Of a stretch of DNA of 64,000 nucleotides, positions 16,051 through 24,380 are shown piece by piece (within the stretch, counting starts at the first letter, position 1; each line of letters begins with the position of its first letter). A program made the translations under genes and the position numbers. Source of the DNA: JBHJGM01 sp050331815 (lineage in GTDB: Bacteria; Verrucomicrobiota; Verrucomicrobiia; Opitutales; JBHJGM01); NCBI GenBank assembly GCA_050331815.1, contig JBHJGM010000004.1, positions 226,517 through 290,516 on the forward strand, read 5' to 3'. The notes beneath the pieces were generated by a model that was not told the origin of the DNA, searched no databases, and saw nothing but the letters and a program-made list of their open reading frames with translations.

Positions 16051-17424
16051 ATGTTTTTTTCAACAAGATTGCTTTGTCTGCTGGCCGCAGTGGCGGCGTT
16101 GGCCTCGCCCGGTGCGCGGGCGCAGGTTTACCCGCTCAGCCCAAATTTCTGGAACAACCCCGAGTTTGTGGAGCGCTTCAAGGGCAGCTATGGCGTCCTT
16201 AGCGAGGTGGAGCCGCGTATCTCCGTGGAAGAGCGCGACTTTCTCGAAGAGATAGCGCCGCTGATGAGCTCGAATGAACAAGAGGCGATTCGGCGTCTGC
16301 GCGAGTTTCGCACGGCGCAGTCGAGCGCGGCGCTGGACTACCTGCTGGGCAACCTCTTTTACCAGGCCAGTCAGTTCGATCAGGCCGTTCCCGAATACGA
16401 GCGGGCCATCAAAAAGTTTCCGACCTTTCTGCGCGCCTACAAAAACCTAGGTCTGCTGCACGTGCGCAACGGGCGCTTTGACGAGGGGGTGAAGTTTCTC
16501 GTGAAAACCCTTGAACTGGGCGGGGTCGACGGCGATCTGCTGGGGCTCTTGGGGCTCTGTTACCTGAACCAGGGCAAGTTCAACGGTGCGCTCAACGCGT
16601 ATCGCCAGGCGCTCGTGTTTTCGCCGGACAGCCGCGACTGGAAGCTCGGCCTGATTCAGTGCTTGGTCAACACAGGCGAGTTTCGCCAGGCGCTCGCGAG
16701 CTCTTCGGAATTGCTCAAAGAAGACCCCGGCCAGCCTGACCTGATTTTGCTGCAGGCCAACGCGTACCTCTCGCTGCAGGAGTTCGACAACGCCATCGGC
16801 TCCATCGAGATGGTGCGGCGCATGGGCCGGGCCGACAGCGATACGCTGTTCCTGCTGGGTGATATCTATATCAACGAGGACGTGCCCTCGCTGGCTGTCG
16901 ATGCGTATCTGGCCGCGCTGGAAAACGCCGACCAGGTGAAGCCGCGTGTCGCGCTGCAGGCCGCCGAAGTGTTGCTCGGGCGCAATGCGCTGGCTGAGAG
17001 CGAGCAATTCATCGCCACCCTGCGTGAGAAGATCGGCGAGAGCCTTTCACCCGCTCAGGAGCTCGCGGTTTTAAACCTGGAAGCCGAACTGGCGCTGGCG
17101 CGGGGCAACGACGATGAAGCCGCCGAAAAGCTCGAGCGCATCACCGAGCAGGACCCCCTCAATGGCAAGGCGCTGATCCTGCTGGCTGACTACTACGCTA
17201 AGAACGACGAAGCCGCCGAGGCTGCCTTCTTCTATGAGCGCGCGGCCAAGGTAGCGGAGTTTGAAGCGCGTGCCCTGACTCGCCACGCGCAGTTGCTTGT
17301 TTCCCAAAGCGAATTTTCCGCCGCCGCCAACCTGCTGGAGCGCGCCCAGCTGATCGATCCCCGCCCGAACCGTGGTGACTACCTCTTGCAAGTGCGCCGG
17401 GCCGCTCGCTCGGCGGGTTTGTAA
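16051..17424 (+). CDS. Exported TPR-repeat protein of the TonB module
   Basis: A 457-aa protein with a signal peptide (LLCLLAAVAALASPGARA) followed by tandem tetratricopeptide repeats. Examples are YLLGNLFYQASQFDQAVPEY, AYKNLGLLHVRNGRFDEGVK and LLGLCYLNQGKFNGALNAYR, and repeats continue to the C-terminus. TPR proteins of this type end DUF3450/TtpC/ExbBD/TonB operons and act in protein-protein contact in the periplasm. ATG 16051 was chosen because it begins the signal peptide and lies 7 bases after tonB; the frame opens further upstream inside tonB. Confidence 0.88.
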   Translation: MFFSTRLLCLLAAVAALASPGARAQVYPLSPNFWNNPEFVERFKGSYGVLSEVEPRISVEERDFLEEIAPLMSSNEQEAIRRLREFRTAQSSAALDYLLGNLFYQASQFDQAVPEYERAIKKFPTFLRAYKNLGLLHVRNGRFDEGVKFLVKTLELGGVDGDLLGLLGLCYLNQGKFNGALNAYRQALVFSPDSRDWKLGLIQCLVNTGEFRQALASSSELLKEDPGQPDLILLQANAYLSLQEFDNAIGSIEMVRRMGRADSDTLFLLGDIYINEDVPSLAVDAYLAALENADQVKPRVALQAAEVLLGRNALAESEQFIATLREKIGESLSPAQELAVLNLEAELALARGNDDEAAEKLERITEQDPLNGKALILLADYYAKNDEAAEAAFFYERAAKVAEFEARALTRHAQLLVSQSEFSAAANLLERAQLIDPRPNRGDYLLQVRRAARSAGL

Positions 17425-17514
17425 TTTTCTTCGCGGCTTGGCGCTAAAACCTCGGCGCCGGCGCGCGAAACCTGCGCCGCGCGGCCCCGCTCAAACCTCC
17501 AACCTCTGTATTTC

Positions 17515-18456
17515 GTGGCTGAACATTTCCTTGATCGTAAAACCGTCGTCACTCGCTGGAACCGTGACTACCCGGCGCGGCTGCGTATCCAGCCCGGGGA
17601 TACGGTTACGTTTGAGATGCGCGACTCCACCGATGCTCAGGTGACCCCGGGCATGACCCGCGAGCAGTACGCGCAGATCGACACCACGCGGGTGCATGCG
17701 CTGACCGGTCCGGTGGCTGTCGAAGGTGCCGAGCCTGGCGATGCGCTGCGGCTGGAGATTCGCCAATATCGTCACGAGGGCTGGGCCTTTACCGGGATCA
17801 TTCCCGGGCTGGGGCTGCTGCCTGAGGATTTTCCAGACCCCTTTTTGTTCCATTGGGATTTGGAGGAAGCCGTCACGCGCAGCATGCCGGGCACCCTCAT
17901 CGACTTGCACCCGTTTTGCGGCATCATCGGGGTTCAGCGGGCTGAGGAAGGCGAGTTTCGCACCCGGCCACCCGGGCCCTTTGGTGGCAACATGGATGTG
18001 CGCCACCTAACCGCCGGCTCAACGCTGTGGCTGCCGGTTTCGGTTACCGGCGGCGGCCTCTGCGCCGGCGATGCCCATGCCGCCCAGGGCGATGGCGAGG
18101 TGTGCATCAACGGACTCGAAGCGCCGATGACCGTGGTGCTCGACGTTCATCTGGAAAAGGGCGCAGGGGCTTCGCTGGCTGGACCCATGATTGCGACCAA
18201 ACCCGGACCGCTTGTCTCGCGCCGCTACGAGTCGAAGCCATACCGCATTTTTGTCGAGTCCGCCGAGGACCCGCGCGCGGCGAGCCAGGCGGCCGTGCGT
18301 CGCGCGATCATCTTTTTCATGGATCGGCTCGGGCTCTCCTCCGAGCAGGCCTACGTGTTGTGCAGCGCCGTGCTCGATCTGCGGATCAGTCAACTGGTCA
18401 ACGCACCGATGACGACGGTCTCGGCCTACGTCCCCGAGGCGATCTTCTTGGACTGA
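17515..18456 (+). CDS. Acetamidase/formamidase family hydrolase
   Basis: A 313-aa protein of the FmdA/AmdA family, which hydrolyses short-chain amides such as formamide or acetamide to ammonia and acid. Matching segments are the N-terminal WNRDYPARLRIQPGDTVTFE, GPVAVEGAEPGDALRLEI, the GGNMDVRHLTAGSTLWLPV segment and GDAHAAQGDGEV, which holds conserved Asp and His residues. No signal peptide, so cytoplasmic. The start is GTG 17515. It lies 90 bases after the TPR gene and converges on the second binding-protein gene. It may release ammonia and formate from a product of the neighbouring ring-opening enzymes. Confidence 0.9.
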   Translation: MAEHFLDRKTVVTRWNRDYPARLRIQPGDTVTFEMRDSTDAQVTPGMTREQYAQIDTTRVHALTGPVAVEGAEPGDALRLEIRQYRHEGWAFTGIIPGLGLLPEDFPDPFLFHWDLEEAVTRSMPGTLIDLHPFCGIIGVQRAEEGEFRTRPPGPFGGNMDVRHLTAGSTLWLPVSVTGGGLCAGDAHAAQGDGEVCINGLEAPMTVVLDVHLEKGAGASLAGPMIATKPGPLVSRRYESKPYRIFVESAEDPRAASQAAVRRAIIFFMDRLGLSSEQAYVLCSAVLDLRISQLVNAPMTTVSAYVPEAIFLD

Positions 18457-18506
18457 GCGCTCGACGGACCTGCACAATCGATCGCGCCGCTTCGGCCTGA
18501 GTTTTT

Positions 18507-19565
18507 TCAGTAAACGGTGGCGGTGACGCCGTCGCCTGCCTCGGAGAGCCGGCGCGCCTTTTCCGGCAGAAATTCGGTCGTCATGACTTCGTCGACGGTC
18601 AACTCCCGGGCGATCAGGTCGTCGCGGATGAGGCGGTCGATGCTGCGCTGAATCCGCTCAGGCTTTAGCACACCGATGTCCTCGCCGCGCTCGGCGAAGC
18701 CCTCAACAATCCGGTACTCCTTCATCTTCTCGAAGGCAAAGGTACGGTAATCCGGATCGGCCATCTTGACGTTTTGCTGGGCGATCAGGGCCTCGGCTTT
18801 CTCGCGGTCTCCGGCCAGGTAATCGCGCCAGCCCCGGATGGTCGCCTCCATGAAGGCTTTCACAATCTCCGGATGCGCGGCGGCGAACTCCCGGTTGGTG
18901 TAGACGACGCGATAGGGATCGTAGCCATCGATTTCAGCCAGCCAGAGCACCTTCGGCTTGGCCCCTTCCTTGACGACGTAATAGGGCTCGCTGGTCACGA
19001 AGCATTGCTGGGCAAAGTTCTTGTTCAAAAGAAAGCGGGCCATGCCGCCGTCGAGCGGTGTGGTGGCCACCTGAATGTTGTAGGCACTCTCCATTGCTAA
19101 CAGGAACGGCGCTTCTGCCCCGGCCATGACAGTTTTTCCGTCCAGGTCGGCGAAGTCGTCGATGCCGGACTCCTCGTGCACCATGATGCCTTGCGGATCG
19201 TGCTGCATCTGCGCCCCGACGACAAGCAGGGGCAGGTCGCGGGCGATGGCCTGCAGGATGCCGTCACTGCTACCGATGGAAAACTGCACGCGGTTGACCA
19301 CCACGTTCTCAACGGTCCGGGCGTTCTGGACGCCCTGCTGAATCTTCACGTTCAGCCCCGCCTCCTCATAGTAGCCGTTGGCCAGCGCATGGTAGAAGCC
19401 GCCGTGTTCGGGCTGGGCGTACCAGTCCATCTGGACGATGAGATTGAAGCGGCCTTCCTCGTCGTAGAGTTCCTTTTCGCCGCAGCCGGTCAGCACAGCA
19501 GCGCAGAAAGAAATTAGGGAGAACCACAACGGGCGTTGGAAGCGTTTGTTCGAGCGGAGGTACAT
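18507..19565 (-). CDS. NMT1/THI5-like ABC transporter substrate-binding lipoprotein (copy 2)
   Basis: A 352-aa binding protein with a lipobox (AVLTGCGEK) that would anchor it by lipidation. The mature N-terminus has LIVQMDWYAQPEHGGFYHAL, an NMT1/THI5-like opening shared in pattern with copy 1, but the two proteins differ clearly and only this one is a lipoprotein. It follows the ABC ATPase gene by 17 bases in the same operon and is probably the main binding protein of that transporter. Ligand unknown; the family suggests small pyrimidine-like or related nitrogen compounds. Confidence 0.88.
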   Translation of the reverse strand: MYLRSNKRFQRPLWFSLISFCAAVLTGCGEKELYDEEGRFNLIVQMDWYAQPEHGGFYHALANGYYEEAGLNVKIQQGVQNARTVENVVVNRVQFSIGSSDGILQAIARDLPLLVVGAQMQHDPQGIMVHEESGIDDFADLDGKTVMAGAEAPFLLAMESAYNIQVATTPLDGGMARFLLNKNFAQQCFVTSEPYYVVKEGAKPKVLWLAEIDGYDPYRVVYTNREFAAAHPEIVKAFMEATIRGWRDYLAGDREKAEALIAQQNVKMADPDYRTFAFEKMKEYRIVEGFAERGEDIGVLKPERIQRSIDRLIRDDLIARELTVDEVMTTEFLPEKARRLSEAGDGVTATVY

Positions 19566-19582
19566 CGGCGTGGGTCTTGGGT

Positions 19583-20425
19583 TTACTTGTCGGAAACGTG
19601 GTGGGCGGCGTATTTGCGCAGTTCGTGCGAGACGTGGGCAACGAGCTTTTGATACTCAGTGGTTTCGCGGGTCTCGGCGTTACGCGGGTAGGCCAGCGGA
19701 ATCTCGATGATGTTGGCGATGCGCCCCGGATTGGCCGAAAGCACCACAATCCGGCTCGAGAGAAAGACCGCCTCGGCCACGGAGTGTGTCACAAAAAACG
19801 CGGTCCATTCCTCCTGGCGGCGAAACTCGAGCAGGTCTTCGTTCAACCGGTCACGCGTCATCTCATCCAGCGCGCCAAAGGGTTCGTCCAGCAGGAGCAC
19901 CCGCGGCTTGAGCGAAAGCGCGCGGGCGATCGAGACGCGCATCTTCATGCCGCCGGACAGCTGGCGCGGGTAACTCTCCTTGGCGTGGCCCAGGCCCACG
20001 CGTTCGAGCATCTCGTCGGCCTTTTGCCTGCGCACGCTTTTGTCGACGCCCTTCAATCGCAGCGGCATTTCCACGTTTTTGCGCGCGGTCGTCCAGGGCA
20101 GCAGGGTCGCCTCCTGAAAGATAAAGGCCAACTCGCCGCGCATCTCGGTGGGTGTTTTGCCATCGATCCGCAGGGAGCCCTCAGTGATCGGCGTGAGGCT
20201 GGCGATGAGCTTGAGCAGGGTGCTTTTGCCGCAGCCGGAGGCTCCGATCAGCGAAATGAACTCACCCTGCTGCACATCGAGGTTGATGTCCTCCAGGATG
20301 ACGGGTCCCTCCCCGTAGCGCTTGAGCAGGTTGATGATCTGGACCTGGCCGGTCTTGGAGGGAGCGGACGTCATCTGCGAAGCGGGCGGCGCGGCGGCCG
20401 TCGACGGGCTGATTGGAGCATTCAT
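19583..20425 (-). CDS. ABC transporter ATPase of the nitrate/sulfonate/pyrimidine-uptake type
   Basis: A 280-aa cytoplasmic ATPase. The Walker A motif is GASGCGKST at 61-69, the Q-loop is FIFQEATLLPW, the signature is LSGGMKMRVSIARALSLKP and Walker B is VLLLDEPFGALDE, followed by the H-loop FFVTHSVAEAVFLS. The EATLLPW Q-loop form is typical of TauB/SsuB/ThiZ-like importers. It lies just upstream of binding protein copy 2; the cognate permease is encoded 2.3 kb away on the same strand, separated by DUF3891, RidA and a hydrolase gene. Confidence 0.93.
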   Translation of the reverse strand: MNAPISPSTAAAPPASQMTSAPSKTGQVQIINLLKRYGEGPVILEDINLDVQQGEFISLIGASGCGKSTLLKLIASLTPITEGSLRIDGKTPTEMRGELAFIFQEATLLPWTTARKNVEMPLRLKGVDKSVRRQKADEMLERVGLGHAKESYPRQLSGGMKMRVSIARALSLKPRVLLLDEPFGALDEMTRDRLNEDLLEFRRQEEWTAFFVTHSVAEAVFLSSRIVVLSANPGRIANIIEIPLAYPRNAETRETTEYQKLVAHVSHELRKYAAHHVSDK

Positions 20426-20521
20426 GGGCCGGGAGGAGCCGTGGGAACAAGCTTTTTACAAGCATTCATTATGCCGGTTCCGCCATGCGGTGGCACCGCT
20501 CCTGCTCGCGCAAACCCAATC

Positions 20522-21343
20522 ATGATGCGCCTCGAAACCAGCGACGGCTGGCTCCTCACCACCCAACCCGAGCACGCGCGTGTGGCGGCGGTTTTTGCCG
20601 AGCACTGGCGCAACGAGCGCTTTGAGGCGCCGGAGCCCTTTGCCTCCGTGCACGCGGCGGTGCTGCACCACGACGATTCCTGGGCCGAGTCTGATGCAAA
20701 CCCCTCCCTTACCGATGACGGTACGCCCTCGGCGTTTTCGCGGGAACTGGTGGGGACCTACGATGCCTTTGAAAACGTGCATCTGGACAAATACCTCAAA
20801 GTACGCGCGGCGGCTACCGAGGCGATTGCCGGCACCGACCCCTACGCCGCGGCGGTTATCTCGATGCACTCGCTGAACCTGCTGACCGAGCAGGCGGACC
20901 TCTCGGCCCTGGATGCGGACAACCTCACTCTGCACGCGGATTGGGTCACCCATCAGCGCGCACGCCAGGCACAGTTGCGTGAGCAATGCCGGGCCAACCC
21001 GCAGATGGCCCCCCATGCCTCCGATGCTCATTTCGAGCGGGCCTTTCGTTTTTTGCAGGCCTGCGATAACCTTTCGCTCTGCCTGTGCGTGGAACTGCCG
21101 ACCGAGACAACCCTGCGCCATCGACATCCGACACGTGAGGGCACCGACGTGGTACTCCATTACAAACCCCATGGGCAGATGCGCTTCAGCGTCGCTCCCT
21201 GGCCCTTCGATCAACCGGAGCTGTGCGTACCTTTCACCACCCGCCGCATCACGGGACGGGCCTTCCCCTCGGATGCTGCCTACCGTGAAGCTTACTTTGC
21301 CGCGCCGGAGACCACGGTCGAGGCGGTGCTCACGCCGGCTTGA
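20522..21343 (+). CDS. DUF3891 family protein
   Basis: A 273-aa protein matching the DUF3891 pattern, with an N-terminal GWLLTTQPEHARVAAVFAEHW, the HHDDSW segment and C-terminal RHPTREGTDVVLHYKPHGQM. Conserved His and Asp residues (HHDD) suggest a metal-binding hydrolase fold, but no function is established for the family. It is predicted soluble and cytoplasmic. I start at ATG 20522; the longer open frame upstream overlaps the divergent ATPase gene. It is followed by RidA on the same strand, which supports a role in the same pathway. Confidence 0.8.
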   Translation: MMRLETSDGWLLTTQPEHARVAAVFAEHWRNERFEAPEPFASVHAAVLHHDDSWAESDANPSLTDDGTPSAFSRELVGTYDAFENVHLDKYLKVRAAATEAIAGTDPYAAAVISMHSLNLLTEQADLSALDADNLTLHADWVTHQRARQAQLREQCRANPQMAPHASDAHFERAFRFLQACDNLSLCLCVELPTETTLRHRHPTREGTDVVLHYKPHGQMRFSVAPWPFDQPELCVPFTTRRITGRAFPSDAAYREAYFAAPETTVEAVLTPA

Positions 21344-21398
21344 AACCACGGCAGGCCGCAAGCTTGCGCGCATCCGGCAGCTCTGGCAGCGTGCGCCC

Positions 21399-21857
21399 AT
21401 GGATTACGAAGCCAAGCTTGCCGAACTCGGATTGACCCTGCCCCCGCCCCCGGCGCCGGGCGGGCTGTATGTGCCCTGTGTGCGCACGGGGAACCTGCTG
21501 TATCTGGCCGGGGTTATCTGCGTGTGCGATGGTGCGATGACGCACGTCGGCAAGGTCGGCGAGACGCAGACAGTTGAGACCGGCCAGGCGGCGGCCAGGG
21601 TCTGCGCGCTCAACGCCATGGCCGCGATCAAGGCAGAGCTGGGCAATTTCAATCAGCTCATGCGGTTTGTATATACCTCTGGCTATGTCAACGCGGTCGC
21701 AGGCTTTGCGGACAGCCCGCTGGTGATCAACGGAGCCTCGCAGCTGTTTCTGGATGTGTTTGGTGAGGCGGGGCGTCACGCCCGGGCGGCGGTGGCGGTG
21801 GCCGGCTTGCCCAAGGATTCGACCGTCGAAATTCAGTGCGTGGTCGAGGTCAGCTAA
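21399..21857 (+). CDS. RidA/YjgF/UK114 family protein
   Basis: A 152-aa protein of the Rid family. Characteristic segments are TGNLLYLAGVI, LNAMAAIKAELG and the C-terminal ARAAVAVAGLPKDSTVEI, with the catalytic-type Arg at R129. RidA proteins deaminate reactive enamine/imine intermediates; the RutC member acts on aminoacrylate in pyrimidine breakdown. It lies 55 bases after the DUF3891 gene and converges on the alpha/beta hydrolase. A deaminase role in this cluster is plausible; the substrate is not known. Confidence 0.92.
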   Translation: MDYEAKLAELGLTLPPPPAPGGLYVPCVRTGNLLYLAGVICVCDGAMTHVGKVGETQTVETGQAAARVCALNAMAAIKAELGNFNQLMRFVYTSGYVNAVAGFADSPLVINGASQLFLDVFGEAGRHARAAVAVAGLPKDSTVEIQCVVEVS

Positions 21858-21872
21858 GCGAGCACCCGCGCT

Positions 21873-22730
21873 TCATTCGGCCACTTCCTTAACGAAGCCG
21901 ATGATGCGGTCGTAGGCGGGGTTGCCGGGGGTGCGGGCGTTCCATTGGCTGGAAAAATGGTCGGTGCCCTCGATTTCGATGGACTCGGCGAGGTTGCCCG
22001 CATCGACCCAGGCGCGTTCAAGATCGACGCTCTGTCGCTTGAACTCTTCGGTTTCATCGCCCCCGTAAAGCAGCAGCAGCGGCGGTTGCCCGGCACTGAT
22101 GTGAAAGAGTGGGCTCCAGGCCCGGGCATCAGCCTCGTTCAGTCCCAGGGAGGCGTAGACCGTGCTGTAATGCAGAGGGAGCAGATCGTAGAGTCCGGAA
22201 AACAGGATACCCCCACGCAGGCCCAGCGAACGGTGGGCGTCGGCGGTCAACACGCCGCAGGCCAGGTGCGCCCCGGCGGAGTTGCCAGAGATGACCAGCT
22301 TCTGCGGGTGGATGTTGAGTTCCGACGCGTTGGCGTGAATCCAGCCCGTGGCGGCCTGGGCATGCTCCAGGATCTGGCCGACGTTAAACAGCGGCGAAAG
22401 GCCGTAGCCGCACAGCGCCACGTTGATCCCCTCCGCGCAGTAAGCCTCCGCGTAGAAGTTGGCAAAAAACTTGTCGCTGAGGCGCCAGCCGCCGCCGTGA
22501 AAAAAGACGACCGTCGGCGCGTTTTGCGGCTGCCGGTGGGTGTAGAACAAGTCGATACGCTGACGATCACCTTTGCCGTAGCGCAGATCGAGGCGGTTGC
22601 GGAAATTTTCCCGCGCGCGATAGGCGCCCTCCGTAAAAAGATCGTAGCAGCGGTCGCGCGGCTCACCGCCCTGTCCGCGGGTTAACTCATCATCGATCTC
22701 CGCAACCGTGCGGTAGTGCAGGTAAACCAT
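21873..22730 (-). CDS. HSL-type alpha/beta hydrolase, possibly a formamidase or carbamate-type esterase
   Basis: A 285-aa soluble hydrolase. The oxyanion motif HGGGW is at 78-82, the nucleophile is S151 in SGNSAGAH, the acid is probably D225 in YGGDETEEF, and the histidine is H258 in EGTDHFS. The pattern is close to kynurenine-formamidase-like and carboxylesterase members of the HSL group. It follows the ABC permease gene by 36 bases in a minus-strand set with two creatininase-like genes, suggesting cleavage of an N-formyl or ester bond in the same pathway. The specific substrate cannot be read from the sequence. Confidence 0.87.
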   Translation of the reverse strand: MVYLHYRTVAEIDDELTRGQGGEPRDRCYDLFTEGAYRARENFRNRLDLRYGKGDRQRIDLFYTHRQPQNAPTVVFFHGGGWRLSDKFFANFYAEAYCAEGINVALCGYGLSPLFNVGQILEHAQAATGWIHANASELNIHPQKLVISGNSAGAHLACGVLTADAHRSLGLRGGILFSGLYDLLPLHYSTVYASLGLNEADARAWSPLFHISAGQPPLLLLYGGDETEEFKRQSVDLERAWVDAGNLAESIEIEGTDHFSSQWNARTPGNPAYDRIIGFVKEVAE

Positions 22731-22766
22731 TTCTTAAGGGTAGTAGGGGTAGGGAGCGCCGAGGCG

Positions 22767-23564
22767 TTACTTTTCCTTCACGGCGGATTCATGCCAGTTG
22801 TGCAGGAAGTACCAGTGCAGAAAGTTGACGGTGCCGACGAAGACCAGGCCCAGAATGGAGGCCACGGCGGCGGTGGCGTAGAGTTCCTCGCTTTTGAGCT
22901 GGCCGTTGTAAACGGTGACCAGCAGCCCAAGCCCGGCCTGCCCGTCGGCGCTTTGCCCGACAAACAAGTCGCCGGTGATCGCCCCGATCGGCGCCAGCAC
23001 CCCGGCGATCTTCAAGCCGGTCAGAAAATACGGCATCGAGTTGGGGATGCGCAGGTACAACATTTCCTGGGCCTTGCTGGCGTTGAGCATGGTGAAGAGG
23101 TCGACCAGGTTTCGGTCAGTTGATTCCAAGCCCATGGTGGTGTTGGCCACCACCGGAAAAAAGCTGATCATAAAGGTGACCGCGATGATGCTGTAAATCC
23201 CCGGACCCATCCACAGTACGAAGATGGGGATCAGGATGATCACCGGCACCATCTTAAAGATGATGACCCAGGGGTACCACATCTGGCGAATCCAGGCCGC
23301 AGAGGTTAGAATCAGCGACATGATGTAGGCCAGGGTGACCGCGGTGACGAACCCCAGGATGGCCGCCACAAAGGTCTGGCGAGCCCCGCGCAGCAGGACC
23401 TCGCGCTCCGTCCACATCGCCTCCAGCACTCCGTTTGGCTGCGGCAGAATGAAGTCCTGCAAGCCGGCGGCTTCTTTCAGGACGACCCAAAGGACCAGAA
23501 TGATGAGCCCACCGATCGCTGGCAGCGCCTGCCAAAGAAGACTCTGTATCTGGGTACGACTCAT
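22767..23564 (-). CDS. ABC transporter permease (BPD inner-membrane component)
   Basis: A 265-aa inner-membrane protein with about six membrane segments, starting with IGGLIILVLWVVLKEAAG. The binding-protein-dependent EAA-type loop reads NASKAQEMLYLRIPNSMPYF, where the coupling helix contacts the ATPase. It belongs to the SsuC/TauC/ThiX group that pairs with NMT1-like binding proteins. The matching ATPase and lipoprotein are encoded at 18.5-20.4 kb. It lies 39 bases after the creatininase gene. Confidence 0.92.
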   Translation of the reverse strand: MSRTQIQSLLWQALPAIGGLIILVLWVVLKEAAGLQDFILPQPNGVLEAMWTEREVLLRGARQTFVAAILGFVTAVTLAYIMSLILTSAAWIRQMWYPWVIIFKMVPVIILIPIFVLWMGPGIYSIIAVTFMISFFPVVANTTMGLESTDRNLVDLFTMLNASKAQEMLYLRIPNSMPYFLTGLKIAGVLAPIGAITGDLFVGQSADGQAGLGLLVTVYNGQLKSEELYATAAVASILGLVFVGTVNFLHWYFLHNWHESAVKEK

Positions 23565-23603
23565 GCGCTTTCATAACGCCTGCAAGAGGTGTGCCGTTTC
23601 GCC

Positions 23604-24380
23604 TCAAGGCAGGCACTCGAGGATCTTCCCTGCCAGCGATCGGGCCGCTGTCTCAAACCATTCCCGGCCTTTTTCGGCGGTCGCCCGGCTCGCATCGCCC
23701 ATCACGCCGCTCTTCGAAACATCGGAGGTCACCCAGGAGTAGGTGGCCGGCGCAAACTCCGCGCGCAGCTTCGCAGGATCCTCGACATCACCCGCGTACT
23801 CGCAGGGAAGCACCGAGGCATCGACCCATTCGGGGGCCAAGTGCATCAGCCAGGCGGTTTCCATTTCGTTGGCATGAAATCCGAAGACGGCCTCCTGTCG
23901 GCTGATGGGTGGAGACCAGCCGCTGCTGAGCCGCCGCACGAAGATATCCGCACGTGCCCCCTGCAACTCCCGCAACGTCTCGTCGATCACCGCGCTGTTG
24001 CCGCCGTGGGTGTTGAGGATGCCAAAACGCCGAAACCCCCATGCCCAGCATTGGTCAATTATGGCCAGTAGCAGACGGCGCAATGTCTGCTTTTGGACGA
24101 TCAGCGTACCGGGAAAGCCCACATGCTCGTTACTCTTGCCCACGGTAATCGGCGGAGACACATACACCGGCGCTTCCACGGGCAGGTGCGGCAACGCTTC
24201 GTTGAGCCAGGCCTGCCCCATCAACGAATCGACCATCACGGGCAACTGCGGGCCGTGCTGCTCGATCGCACCGGTGGGCACGATGACGAGGGCCTTGTCC
24301 TTGGCGGGCAGGTTGCGCAGGGCGGTGGCGGTGAAGGCGGGCAGGTAGCGCTCGCGATAGGGTGGAAAGACTTTGCTCAT
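23604..24380 (-). CDS. Creatininase family amidohydrolase
   Basis: A 258-aa enzyme with intact creatininase-family metal motifs: E40, H42 and D51 in TGAIEQHGPQLPVMVDS, H125 in NTHGGN, and H169/E174 in GFHANEMET. The family hydrolyses cyclic amides such as creatinine, or formamides in deformylases such as ArfB. ATG 24380 overlaps the TGA of the upstream creatininase-like gene (ATGA), so the two are translationally coupled and probably act together; the frame opens further upstream at 24404 but that start is inside the neighbour. Substrate not known. Confidence 0.9.
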   Translation of the reverse strand: MSKVFPPYRERYLPAFTATALRNLPAKDKALVIVPTGAIEQHGPQLPVMVDSLMGQAWLNEALPHLPVEAPVYVSPPITVGKSNEHVGFPGTLIVQKQTLRRLLLAIIDQCWAWGFRRFGILNTHGGNSAVIDETLRELQGARADIFVRRLSSGWSPPISRQEAVFGFHANEMETAWLMHLAPEWVDASVLPCEYAGDVEDPAKLRAEFAPATYSWVTSDVSKSGVMGDASRATAEKGREWFETAARSLAGKILECLP

